A DNA stretch of 64,000 nt from Dyella halodurans. GTDB taxonomy: Bacteria > Pseudomonadota > Gammaproteobacteria > Xanthomonadales > Rhodanobacteraceae. The notes under the pieces were generated by a model that was not told the origin of the DNA, did not search any database, and saw only the letters and a list, made by a program, of their open reading frames with translations. Positions 18,629 to 29,976 of the stretch are shown piece by piece. The translations under genes and the position numbers were made by a program. Numbering within the stretch: position 1 is the first letter of the stretch; every line of letters begins with the position of its first letter. Location: positions 310,001-374,000 of the forward strand of contig NZ_JAPDPF010000004.1 of NCBI RefSeq assembly GCF_026283925.1, read 5' to 3'.

Positions 18629-20236
18629 TCACACGCCACGAAGTTCACGCATGCGGAAGCCGGCGGCAAACAAGGTGACGACATAGGCGCCGCCACCTGC
18701 CGCCACCAGCACCGCCAGGCGCCAGACGCGCGTCCATTTCGAGGCGGTGGTCCAGTCCGGCCAGAGCCACATGCCCAGCAGCAGGACGGCAATCATCACC
18801 GCGCAGGAGAGCGCCAGGCGCAGCATGTGCCGCGCCCAGCCCGGCTGGCGCTGATACACCCCGGCCTGGCGCAGCCAGCGCCACAGCAGGCCCAGGTTGA
18901 TATAGCTGGCCAGCGCGCTGGCCATGCCCAGCGCCATGTGCAGGCCAGGCACCGCGGCCAGCGCCGCCAGCCACGGCAGCTGCTTCTGCGCCGGCGTCGC
19001 CCACAAGCCAAACAGCAGCAGCAGGAACAGCAGGTTGAACAGCATGTTCGCCACCAGCGAAGCGACGCCAGCGCGTACCGGCGTCCGGGTGTCCTGGCGC
19101 GCATAGAACGCCGGCAATACCACCTTGACCAGGGCGAACGCCGGCAATCCGAAGCTCAGCGCCGTGATGGACAGCGTCGCCATGCGCGTATCGAACGGGG
19201 TGAATTGCCCATGCTGGAACAGCGTCGCCACCAGTGGCCTGGCCAGCAGCATCAGGGCAAACATGGCGGGCACGGCAATCAACAGCGTGGTGCGCAAGCC
19301 CCAGTCCAGTGCCTTGGAAAAACCATCGCGATCGGTGGTGACGTGATGGCGCGACAGCGACGGCAGGATCACCGTGCCCAGCGCCACGCCAAACAAGCCC
19401 AGCGGCAATTCCAGGAAGCGATCGGCCTGGGACAACCAGCTTTGCGAGCCCGTCATCAGATAGGCCGCAATCACCGTATCCAGCAGCAGGTTGATCTGGG
19501 CCACCGAGGAGCCAAACAGGGTCGGCACCATCAGCTTGAGAATCCGGCGCACGTCCGGATGGCTCCAGCCCCAGCGCGGCAAGGTCAGCAGGTCCAGGCC
19601 ACGCAGCGCAGGCAGCTGGAACAGCAGCTGCAGCACGCCAGCCGCCATGATCGCCCAGCCCATCGCCATGATCGGCGGCTCGATCCGCCGCGACAGCCAC
19701 AGCGCGCCGCCGATCATGCACAGATTCAGGATCACCGGGGTCAGCGCCGGCAAGGCGAAGCGGTGGAAGCTGTTGAGCGCACCGCCCGACAAGGCGGTCA
19801 GGGACACGAACAGCAGGAACGGGAAGGTCAGCCGCAGCAGATCAGCCGTCAGCGTGAATTTTTCCGGCGTATCGGCCGCGCCCTGCGAAAACAGCGTGGC
19901 CACCTGGGGCGCAAAGATCACCCCCAGCGCGGTCACCACCAGCAACACGCCTCCCAGCGTCCCTGAGACGCGGGACATCAGCTGCTTGAGATCCTCGTGG
20001 CTGCGCTTCTCCTTCACCTCGGTGAAGACCGGCACGAAGGCCGTGGAGAACGAGCCCTCGGCGAACAGCCGGCGCATGAAGTTGGGAATGCGAAACGCCA
20101 CCCAGAACGCGTCCGTCGCCGCGTTCGCGCCGAAGACCGCATTGATGGACATATCCCGGACCAGACCGAGTACGCGCGAAATCATGGTCATGCTGCTGAA
20201 CGACAGCAGCCCACGGAACATGCTGGGAGACTTCAT
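18629..20236 (-). CDS. murJ: MurJ (MviN), lipid II flippase
   Basis: 535-aa MOP-superfamily inner-membrane flippase for the peptidoglycan precursor lipid II. The N-terminus MKSPSMFRGLLSFSSMTMISRVLGLVRDM and the segment DAFWVAFRIPNFMRRLFAEGSFSTAFVPVFTE are the MurJ hallmarks, with the essential Arg residues. About 14 hydrophobic helices are evident, including LPLGLFGVALGTVILPSLSRH. The ATG at 20236 is unambiguous. The gene is transcribed divergently from rpsT, from the 20237-20503 interval, and leads into ribF-ileS-lspA. Confidence 0.96.
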   Translation of the reverse strand: MKSPSMFRGLLSFSSMTMISRVLGLVRDMSINAVFGANAATDAFWVAFRIPNFMRRLFAEGSFSTAFVPVFTEVKEKRSHEDLKQLMSRVSGTLGGVLLVVTALGVIFAPQVATLFSQGAADTPEKFTLTADLLRLTFPFLLFVSLTALSGGALNSFHRFALPALTPVILNLCMIGGALWLSRRIEPPIMAMGWAIMAAGVLQLLFQLPALRGLDLLTLPRWGWSHPDVRRILKLMVPTLFGSSVAQINLLLDTVIAAYLMTGSQSWLSQADRFLELPLGLFGVALGTVILPSLSRHHVTTDRDGFSKALDWGLRTTLLIAVPAMFALMLLARPLVATLFQHGQFTPFDTRMATLSITALSFGLPAFALVKVVLPAFYARQDTRTPVRAGVASLVANMLFNLLFLLLLFGLWATPAQKQLPWLAALAAVPGLHMALGMASALASYINLGLLWRWLRQAGVYQRQPGWARHMLRLALSCAVMIAVLLLGMWLWPDWTTASKWTRVWRLAVLVAAGGGAYVVTLFAAGFRMRELRGV

Positions 20237-20422
20237 GCCTCTGATGATGCCTTTGCTTGAATAAGAGCCAGGCCGCGTCGGAACCCGACCCCCTGCCCGG
20301 GAAGGCGCATAGTCTGACAGCCGCCGATGGCAAGATGACAGCTCAGACGTGGCATAATGCGGGCCACCTGTTCACCTCTAGCGCCTTTCACAAGGCGTTG
20401 CGCCAGCCCTGGCGCCTTGACA

Positions 20423-20437
20423 AACAGCTAAGCTGTT
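20423..20437. promoter_or_regulatory. 15-bp perfect palindrome at the rpsT promoter
   Basis: AACAGCT-A-AGCTGTT, perfectly symmetrical, overlaps the first two bases of the rpsT -35 hexamer. It resembles an operator, but I recognise no regulator for it. Its binding function is inference. Confidence 0.4.
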
Positions 20438-20464
20438 GACGCAACGGCGCATTGGCCGCATAAT
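20436..20464 (+). promoter_or_regulatory. Sigma-70 promoter of rpsT
   Basis: -35 TTGACG (20436-20441), 17-bp spacer, -10 CATAAT (20459-20464). The start would lie near 20471, giving a leader of about 33 bases. A second CATAAT at 20353-20358, without a good -35, may be an upstream promoter; E. coli rpsT is also known to have two. Confidence 0.75.
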
Positions 20465-20503
20465 CGCCGTCTTTTTCCAACCCAGCAATTCCGGAGTTCT
20501 ACC

Positions 20504-20767
20504 TTGGCCAACATCAAGTCCGCGAAGAAGCGCGCGCGCCAGTCCGAGCAGCGCCGCCTGCGCAACGTCAGCGCCCGCTCCATGGTGCGCACCGCACTCA
20601 AGAAGGTCGTCAAGGCGATCGAGAACAAGGACAAGGCTGCTGCCGTCGAGGCGTTCGCCGCCGCGCAGCCGGTCATGGACCGCTACGCCGCCCGTGGCCT
20701 GATCCACAAGAACAAGGCTGCTCGCCATAAGAGCCGTCTCAACGCGAAGATCCGCGAACTGGCGTAA
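20504..20767 (+). CDS. rpsT: RpsT, 30S ribosomal protein S20
   Basis: 87-aa basic protein binding 16S rRNA in the body of the small subunit. The sequence begins [17 protein letters not shown] after the initiator, with the conserved [11 protein letters not shown] and [31 protein letters not shown]. The start codon is TTG, with CCGGAG upstream. E. coli rpsT also uses UUG, where it is linked to autoregulation by S20 (established knowledge), so the same control is plausible here. It is followed immediately by an array of terminators. Confidence 0.97.
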   Translation: MANIKSAKKRARQSEQRRLRNVSARSMVRTALKKVVKAIENKDKAAAVEAFAAAQPVMDRYAARGLIHKNKAARHKSRLNAKIRELA

Positions 20768-20797
20768 GCCGGCAATCAAGTGATTCTTGGGTTGGCG

Positions 20798-20976
20798 AAA
20801 AAGCCGGCGAAAGCCGGCTTTTTTGTGTTGTCCAAGTGCGGGGCCGGCGAAAGCCGGCTTTTTTGTGTTGTCCAAGTGCGAGGCCGGCGAAAGCCGGCTT
20901 TTTTGTGTTGTCCAAGTGCGGGGCCGGCGAAAGCCGGCTTTTTTGTGTTGTCCAAGTGCGGGGCCGGCGAAAGCCC
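20798..20976 (+). repeat. 40-bp tandem repeat, each unit an intrinsic terminator
   Basis: Four full 40-bp units start at 20803, 20843, 20883 and 20923, and a truncated fifth starts at 20963. Each full unit contains a GCCGGC/GCCGGC stem closed by a GAAA tetraloop and followed by six T's, then an 18-base spacer GTGTTGTCCAAGTGCGGG with one A/G variant. The first unit is also preceded by AAAAA, so it could act in both directions. The fifth hairpin is broken, running into a C tract. All four are canonical rho-independent terminators for rpsT. Reading frames across the array are by-products of the repeat. Confidence 0.92.
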
Positions 20977-20996
20977 CCCCCCCCATCGCCCCCCCC
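20974..20996. repeat. Homopolymeric C tracts at the end of the terminator array
   Basis: Eleven C's (20974-20984) and eight C's (20989-20996) separated by ATCG. The first tract replaces the right arm of the fifth terminator unit. Such tracts are prone to slippage, and assembly length errors are possible here. Confidence 0.7.
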
Positions 20997-21026
20997 TGAA
21001 ACCCTCATGCGCCAATCAAAAAGCAC

Positions 21027-21162
21027 CGTCATTCCCGCGGCTCTCAACAGCCGAAGGGCTGGTCAAGCGGGAATCCCGTGCCTTGCCTTGGACGTAGAGC
21101 CAAAGTCACTGGATGACCAGCTTCGCTGTTGAAAAGCGCCTCCCGCTTTCGCGGGAATGACG
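21027..21162. repeat. CGTCATTCCCGC-bounded intergenic repeat element
   Basis: A 136-bp non-coding element bounded by perfect 12-bp inverted repeats CGTCATTCCCGC (21027-21038) and GCGGGAATGACG (21151-21162). Internal GCGGGAATCCCG and AGTCACTGGA segments resemble the element at 36323-36421. This type of short palindromic repeat is widespread between genes in Proteobacteria; it has no coding capacity. Confidence 0.6.
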
Positions 21163-21189
21163 AGCAAAAAGCCTCGGATGGCGGGCAAT

Positions 21190-21217
21190 AAAAAAGGCGG
21201 CCAATGGCCGCCCTTTT
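21190..21217 (-). terminator. Intrinsic terminator after obgE
   Basis: On the minus strand a GGCGGCCA/TGGCCGCC stem is followed by six T's, 22 bases after the obgE stop codon. The opposite strand has only TTTT. Confidence 0.8.
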
Positions 21218-21238
21218 CAGTCGCGAGGTCTGGCGAAA

Positions 21239-22342
<1,104 letters not shown>

Positions 22343-22450
22343 TTAATGGTAAGGGGTAAGCACGTTGCGGACCTGTCAGCGGCAAAGCACACGCCAACGC
22401 CCGCTCAACCTTCGCCATCCACTGTTGCCGATTTATCTGGAAAACAAACG

Positions 22451-22473
22451 AAAAGCCCCGCCGAAGCGGGGCC
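22451..22473 (-). terminator. Intrinsic terminator or attenuator after rpmA
   Basis: Minus strand: GCCCCGC, loop TTCG, then GCGGGGC followed by TTTT, 23 bases after the rpmA stop. It lies inside the rplU-rpmA-obgE cluster, so it may reduce obgE transcription relative to the ribosomal proteins. Confidence 0.7.
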
Positions 22474-22495
22474 TTCGCTGCCGCATCGAAAGGAC

Positions 22496-22753
22496 TTAGC
22501 CCTTGACGACGCTGACGAACCGGCGGTTCTGCGGGCCACGGACCTTGAACTCAACGGTACCGTCGACCAGTGCGAACAGAGTGTGATCACGACCCAGACC
22601 CACGCCCGTACCCGGGTGGAACTGCGTGCCACGCTGACGCACGATGATGTTGCCGGCTTCGATGGCCTGGCCACCGTAGATCTTCACGCCGAGGTACTTC
22701 GGGTTCGAATCGCGACCATTGCGGCTGGAACCTACGCCTTTTTTATGTGCCAT
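22496..22753 (-). CDS. rpmA: RpmA, 50S ribosomal protein L27
   Basis: 85-aa L27, whose N-terminus reaches the peptidyl transferase centre. Sequence [29 protein letters not shown] shows the canonical AHKK start without the extra pro-sequence seen in Firmicutes, then [15 protein letters not shown] and [12 protein letters not shown]. It follows rplU by 19 bases in the universal rplU-rpmA pair. Confidence 0.98.
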   Translation of the reverse strand: MAHKKGVGSSRNGRDSNPKYLGVKIYGGQAIEAGNIIVRQRGTQFHPGTGVGLGRDHTLFALVDGTVEFKVRGPQNRRFVSVVKG

Positions 22754-22772
22754 GACTTAGTGCTCCAGTTGC

Positions 22773-23087
22773 TCAGGCGTTGATGCCCGTGATCTCGACT
22801 TCGGTGAAATGCTGACGATGTCCCTGCTGCTTCTTGTGGTGCTTGCGGCGGCGGAACTTGATGATGCGGATCTTGTCGGCACGGCCGTGCTTGCGCACGG
22901 TGGCGCTGACGGTCGCACCGGCCACGGTGGGCGCGCCCACGGTGATCGACTCGCCGGCACCGACCAGCAGGACCTGGTCGAAGTTGATGGCGGCGCCTTC
23001 TTCGGCGTTCAACAGCTCCACGCGCAGGACATCGCCCTGCTGAACGCGGTACTGCTTGCCACCGGTCTTGATGACTGCGTAACTCAT
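22773..23087 (-). CDS. rplU: RplU, 50S ribosomal protein L21
   Basis: 104-aa L21, length as usual. [48 protein letters not shown] and [27 protein letters not shown] are all conserved. The ATG at 23087 fits homologues; the longer frame begins inside the leader RNA. It is the first gene of rplU-rpmA-obgE and is preceded by a strong promoter and a leader hairpin. Confidence 0.98.
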   Translation of the reverse strand: MSYAVIKTGGKQYRVQQGDVLRVELLNAEEGAAINFDQVLLVGAGESITVGAPTVAGATVSATVRKHGRADKIRIIKFRRRKHHKKQQGHRQHFTEVEITGINA

Positions 23088-23117
23088 GGGATTATCCCTT
23101 CTGTCGTTATTCTCTTG

Positions 23118-23150
23118 GGTTCGCCTAGTACAAACCGTCACCGGCGAACT
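23118..23150 (-). promoter_or_regulatory. Leader hairpin in the rplU 5' untranslated region
   Basis: The rplU transcript is expected to begin with a perfect 7-bp stem GTTCGCC/GGCGAAC (23149-23143 with 23125-23119) and a 17-base loop, ending about 30 bases before the start codon. It could be a protein-binding leader. It has no T-run and is not a terminator. Confidence 0.45.
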
Positions 23151-23154
23151 GCGG

Positions 23155-23184
23155 ATTATAGCGAGCCCATCCGGCGCTGGTCAA
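23155..23184 (-). promoter_or_regulatory. Sigma-70 promoter of rplU-rpmA-obgE
   Basis: Minus strand: -35 TTGACC (23184-23179), 18-bp spacer, -10 TATAAT (23160-23155). Near-consensus, as expected for a ribosomal protein operon. The transcript start would lie near 23148. Confidence 0.85.
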
Positions 23185-23223
23185 TTACTGACCACCCATC
23201 ACATTTCGCCCCGGCCGCGCCGT

Positions 23224-23988
23224 TCACGAGCCGTTCTGAGGTGCCGCCTGGGCCGGCGCCTTGGCCGGCGCCGCGCCGGCATCAGTCTTGGCAGCAGGAT
23301 TGGCCGCCGGCTTGGCGTCCGTTTTCGCGTCCGTCTTGGCTGGCGTCTTGGCCACGGGCTTCTTGACCGGTGCCTTGGCCGGCTTCTTGGCCGCGGGCTT
23401 GGGCTTGGCCTTGGTGGCGGCCTTGGCCGGAGCGGCCTCGGCCGTATCGTCCGTCGCCTTGGCCGCGGCAGCGCCCGCAAACCCGGCAACGCCTGCACCT
23501 ACGCCCGCGGACGCCAGCTTGCCCGGACAGCGGCCGCTGGCATCCAGGCTACCCATCTGCTTCAGCTCGGCGATCATCTGGTCGCTGCGCTCATGGCTCC
23601 ACTGCTGGCCGGCCTGGTTGGCCTCGGCCATGGTCGTGGGCATCTCGTTGATGACCTTCTGGCCCAAGGGCGAGCGGTAGAACTTCAGCATGCCGTCCAG
23701 CTCGTCGGCGCTGAAATGGTGCTGGTAAACCGGCACCAGGCGGCCAATGAACTGCTGCGTCTGGTTCGCGTCCATGTAGTTCTGCCAGAACTCGGCCGGC
23801 ACGCACGGCATCGACTGCTGCATCGTGCTTACCGCCTGCGAGTTCATCTGGCTGAGCATCTTGCCCACCCCGACCACGTCCATCAGTTGGCGTACCTGCT
23901 CTTCGCTGGCCGGGGCGGTCGAGGCCATGGCCTGCCCACCGCAGATGGCCAGCGCCAGGGCGGCGCCCCATCGTGTCAACTTACTCAT
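23224..23988 (-). CDS. DUF2059 exported protein with Ala/Lys/Pro-rich tail
   Basis: 254-aa protein with a signal peptide (MSKLTRWGAALALAICGGQAMAST). Residues of about 28-150 match the DUF2059 fold: QVRQLMDVVGVGKMLSQMN, FIGRLVPVYQHHFSADELDGMLKFYRSPLGQKVINEMPTTM. The C-terminal part of about 90 residues is low-complexity, with repeated AKAxxKPKPAAKKPAKAP and AKTDAKTDAKPAANPAAKTD, strongly basic in the middle and neutral at the end. The ATG at 23988 has GAGAG upstream. Function is unknown. The periplasmic location and an envelope or nucleic-acid/LPS-binding tail are inference. It lies upstream of rplU but is separated by that operon's own promoter. Confidence 0.75.
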   Translation of the reverse strand: MSKLTRWGAALALAICGGQAMASTAPASEEQVRQLMDVVGVGKMLSQMNSQAVSTMQQSMPCVPAEFWQNYMDANQTQQFIGRLVPVYQHHFSADELDGMLKFYRSPLGQKVINEMPTTMAEANQAGQQWSHERSDQMIAELKQMGSLDASGRCPGKLASAGVGAGVAGFAGAAAAKATDDTAEAAPAKAATKAKPKPAAKKPAKAPVKKPVAKTPAKTDAKTDAKPAANPAAKTDAGAAPAKAPAQAAPQNGS

Positions 23989-24107
23989 CCGCACTCTCTG
24001 TCATTCACTTGGGCCTGGATCGGCCAAAAGGCTATTAAGCCATAGTCGGGCCGAACCTCCCTGAAGATGGGGGTTTTAAGGAGGAGGGCAACTAACGGGC
24101 GGGTAAT

Positions 24108-24124
24108 AACTAACCTGATTAGTT
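24108..24124. promoter_or_regulatory. 17-bp palindrome in the uvrA promoter
   Basis: AACTAA-N5-TTAGTT, with perfect 6-bp arms, ends three bases before a -10-like TATAGT (24128-24133), in the spacer where a repressor operator would be expected. Its arms are in the opposite order to the TTAG...CTAA LexA box of xanthomonads, so the regulator is unknown. Confidence 0.4.
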
Positions 24125-24127
24125 TGG

Positions 24128-24133
24128 TATAGT
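24128..24133 (+). promoter_or_regulatory. Putative -10 element of uvrA
   Basis: TATAGT, 26 bases before the uvrA ATG. No good -35 is seen at 16-18 bases, which fits a regulated promoter. Confidence 0.45.
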
Positions 24134-24159
24134 ACACTTTTCCCCAAACCCCGGGCGTC

Positions 24160-27053
<2,894 letters not shown>

Positions 27054-27057
<4 letters not shown>

Positions 27058-27560
27058 GTTCCAGCGAAACGGCGCCCAAGAAACGCGCGCGCGCCAACCA
27101 GGCCGAGGCAGCGGACCCTGCCTCGGTCGCGCCCGAGGCCGGGACAACATCGACGCAACCCGGGCCGCTGTTCGTCGCGCCCATCAGCGTGCGTTGGCGC
27201 GACCTCGACGCGTTCAACCACGTCAACAACGCCAACTACCTCACCTATCTGGAAGAGGCGCGCCTGCACTGGCTGCAACATGTGCCGGGTTGGTTCGACG
27301 AGCAGTCGATGCCGGTGCTGGCGGCGAGCGAGATCAACTATCGTCGACCGATCGAATGGCCGGCGCAGCTGCTGGTCGAGCTGGCCTGCGAACGCCTCGG
27401 CAACAGTTCGGTGACCTTGGCCCACCGCATCATCGATGCCGACGATCGTGACCGCCTGTACAGCGATGGGCGGGTGGTGATGGTGTGGATGAATCCCACC
27501 ACTGGCAAGCCCGTGGCGCTGCCGCAAGCCATCCGCGATGCGGCCGAAGCCGCCGCTTGA
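27054..27560 (+). CDS. Acyl-CoA thioesterase (4HBT / YbgC-FadM-like hotdog fold)
   Basis: 168-aa protein with a disordered N-terminus rich in Ala, Thr and Pro (residues 1-38) and a hotdog domain: [29 protein letters not shown] carries the DxxxHVNN active-site motif of 4-hydroxybenzoyl-CoA thioesterase-like enzymes, followed by [27 protein letters not shown]. It likely hydrolyses acyl-CoA esters in the cytosol; the chain length is unknown. The ATG overlaps the uvrA stop by four bases, so it is probably translated with uvrA, although no functional link is obvious. Confidence 0.85.
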
Positions 27561-27662
27561 ACGGCCTGGGCCGATTAAGGGGTTAAACATCGCATCCAGC
27601 GGATGCCGAAGCTTCATACGGCATCCGTAAGATTCACGTCGACACCCGAAAGGAGTTCGACC

Positions 27663-29120
27663 GTGAGCCAGCATTCCCTCCGCCTTCTTGCCTTCGCCAT
27701 CGCAGCGGCAGCCACGACTGCCGCCGTCGCGGCACCATCGGCATCGACCAGCCTCACGCTGTATCGCAGTGATGATGCCGCGCTGTTCAGCGCCGGCGAT
27801 GGCGGCAATGTGCAGGCAGGCTACGCCGTCGTGCGCGAGCCGCGCGAACTGCAGCTCAAAGCCGGCATACAGGACCTGCGCCTCGGCGGCCTGCCGCAGT
27901 ATCTGGACCCTGAAGCGCTGGCACTGAGCGTTGATGGCAACGCCGCCACGGTCATTTCACAGCGCCTGCAATTGGGCCAGGGCCAGAACGCCGCCCTGGC
28001 CAGCCTGATCGGTCAGCCGGTGGACGTACTGGCCAATAGCGGACAGCCGCTCGCCAGCGGCACCTTGCTGCGAGCCGGCGACGGCTTGCTGGTACAGGAT
28101 GCCGCGGGGCGCACGAGCCTGATCCGCGAGTTTGCCTCGGTCCGCGCGCAAGGCAGCTTCCAGACTGGTTCCAGCCTCGAGCTGCGCGTCGATGCGAGCC
28201 GCGCGGGTGCGGCGCGGGCCACCTTGAGCTACCCCACCGGCGGACTGGGCTGGCGCGCCGCCTACGTCGGTACGCTGCAAGCCGGAAACAGCTGCAAGCT
28301 GCAATTCGAATCGCGTGCCAGCATCGCCAACCGTAGCGGACGCGACTGGAAAAACCTGCAACTGACCCTGGTGGCGGGGGAACCTCAATTTGCCAAACCC
28401 TCGGCACCTCGTCCCATGGCCATGGCGCATGCGGTGCTTGCCAAAACAAACGGCGCCGAGCTGCCGGAGCAAGCCACGCTCGCCGATTACCGCACCTATA
28501 CACTTCCGGCCGCCGTCGACCTGCCCGACGGCAGCGTCAGCCAGGTGCCGCTGTATGCCACCCGCACGATCGCTTGCGAACGCACCGCCTTGTATGAGAA
28601 CGGCAGCATCTGGACACCACCGCACCCGATGATCGGCCGCGATGTCCTTCAAGGCAGCAACAACGCGATTGTCAGCACGCTGCAGCTGCGCGCGTTCGAC
28701 AGCCTGCCTGCCGGTTATCTGCGCGTGCTGGCTGCCGATCGCAACGGCATGCCGCAATTCATCGGCGAGGGTCGCATCAACGACACGCCCAAGGGCAGCG
28801 ATGCCCGCATCGTGCTCGGCAATGCGTTCGACCTGCGTGGAGAGCGCGAGCGCACGGCGTTCCAGGTGGACAAGGCTGGCCGCACGCTCAACGAAGCTTT
28901 TCGCATCACGCTGACCAACGCCGGCGACAGCGCCCGCACCATCACGGTTCGCGAGCACCCGGTGCGCTGGCGTGAGTGGACCCTGGCCTCATCAAGCATC
29001 AAGCCCAGCCAGCAGACGCCGGATAGCCTGGAGTTCCAGGTGAGCGTACCGGCAGGCGGCAAGGCCACGCTGGATTATGCGGTGCGCTACCAATGGACTG
29101 CCGACGAACAAGCGCAGTAA
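27663..29120 (+). CDS. DUF4139 domain-containing secreted protein
   Basis: 485-aa protein beginning with a signal peptide ([23 protein letters not shown]). The GTG at 27663 follows an AGGAG ribosome binding site; a longer frame from 27603 would place the signal sequence internally. The body matches the DUF4139 family of beta-rich periplasmic or cell-surface proteins: [13 protein letters not shown] near the N-terminus, [18 protein letters not shown] in the middle, [14 protein letters not shown], and a C-terminal [17 protein letters not shown]. Function unknown. It stands alone between the thioesterase and the crotonase gene. Confidence 0.75.
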   Translation: MSQHSLRLLAFAIAAAATTAAVAAPSASTSLTLYRSDDAALFSAGDGGNVQAGYAVVREPRELQLKAGIQDLRLGGLPQYLDPEALALSVDGNAATVISQRLQLGQGQNAALASLIGQPVDVLANSGQPLASGTLLRAGDGLLVQDAAGRTSLIREFASVRAQGSFQTGSSLELRVDASRAGAARATLSYPTGGLGWRAAYVGTLQAGNSCKLQFESRASIANRSGRDWKNLQLTLVAGEPQFAKPSAPRPMAMAHAVLAKTNGAELPEQATLADYRTYTLPAAVDLPDGSVSQVPLYATRTIACERTALYENGSIWTPPHPMIGRDVLQGSNNAIVSTLQLRAFDSLPAGYLRVLAADRNGMPQFIGEGRINDTPKGSDARIVLGNAFDLRGERERTAFQVDKAGRTLNEAFRITLTNAGDSARTITVREHPVRWREWTLASSSIKPSQQTPDSLEFQVSVPAGGKATLDYAVRYQWTADEQAQ

Positions 29121-29215
29121 GGCATGCAGAAAAGCGTCATTGCATCGGTAGACGCGACGCCCTGGCGGGTTTGCTACTCTCAGCTCCCGCTATCCACTCC
29201 TGCCAGGGCTCAGCC

Positions 29216-29971
29216 ATGCTCAACCTGATCACCCACGACGCCATCACCGAAATCAAGATGGCGCGCCCGCCCGTCAACGCGCTCAACCTGGAGCTGCTGC
29301 GAGCCATCCAGGGCGCGATCGACGATGCGGTGAATGCCGGTACGCGCGGCATCGTGCTGTCCGGTGCCCAGGGCATGTTCTCGGCGGGCGTGGACGTTCC
29401 CGCCTTGCTGACCAGCGATCGTGCGGGCGTGTATGAATTCTGGCGCGAGTTCTTTGTCACCTGCTCCAAACTGGCGCGCACACCGGTGCCCGTCGTCGCC
29501 GCAATCACCGGCCATAGTCCGGCGGGTGGCGCCGTGCTTTCGCTGTTCTGCGACTACCGCGTGATGGCCGAGGGCCCGTTCCGCATCGGCCTCAACGAAG
29601 TCCAGGTTGGGTTGGTGGTGCCGGAGTGCATCCAGATGGCACTGCGCCGCATCGTGGGAACCTATCGCGCGGAACGCCTGCTGGTCGCCGGAGCGATGAT
29701 CGAATCATCCCAGGCCCTCGCCTGCGGCTTCGTGGACGAGCTCGCAGGGCCGGAACAGGTCACCACGCGCGCCGTGCAGTGGCTGAATGAGCTGCTGGCC
29801 CTGCCGTCCCACGCCATGCTGACCACCCGCGCCCTGGCGCGAGCCGATCTCATCCAGGTATGGGCCGACGTTGATGCGCTGCCGATCGATCAGTTCGTCG
29901 ACGCAACCTTCCACCCAGAAACCCAGGCCGTACTGCAGCAGCTGGTGGCTCGCCTGAAGAAGAAGGACTGA
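29216..29971 (+). CDS. Crotonase-family protein, probable delta3-delta2-enoyl-CoA isomerase
   Basis: 251-aa enoyl-CoA hydratase/isomerase superfamily member. MARPPVNALNLELL, MFSAGVDVPALL, GHSPAGGAVLSLFCDYRVMAEGPFRIGLNEVQVGL and AERLLVAGAMIESSQALACGFVDEL resemble mitochondrial dienoyl/enoyl-CoA isomerase (ECI1/DCI) more than classic hydratases. The single acid in LNEVQVGL corresponds to the catalytic Glu of isomerases. The hydratase's first catalytic Glu is replaced (GGAVLSLFCDYR). It would isomerise cis-3 to trans-2 enoyl-CoA in beta-oxidation of unsaturated fatty acids. The ATG at 29216 is preceded by AGGG; the 120 bases of open frame upstream are not conserved-looking. Confidence 0.85.
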   Translation: MLNLITHDAITEIKMARPPVNALNLELLRAIQGAIDDAVNAGTRGIVLSGAQGMFSAGVDVPALLTSDRAGVYEFWREFFVTCSKLARTPVPVVAAITGHSPAGGAVLSLFCDYRVMAEGPFRIGLNEVQVGLVVPECIQMALRRIVGTYRAERLLVAGAMIESSQALACGFVDELAGPEQVTTRAVQWLNELLALPSHAMLTTRALARADLIQVWADVDALPIDQFVDATFHPETQAVLQQLVARLKKKD

Positions 29972-29976
29972 ACGCC

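Noticed and set aside
20798-20976. CRISPR-like array
   Set aside because: The repeats are contiguous with identical spacers, every unit is a terminator, and no cas genes are present.
20378-21132. Several overlapping frames with repeats such as RPRTWTTQKS and GESRLFCVVQ
   Set aside because: They arise from the 40-bp tandem terminator array being a period not divisible by three; no start signals, and the DNA is explained by terminators.
24108-24124. LexA (SOS) box at uvrA
   Set aside because: Arm order is CTAA...TTAG, opposite to TTAG...CTAA, and no CTGT-N8-ACAG is found; kept only as an unknown palindrome.
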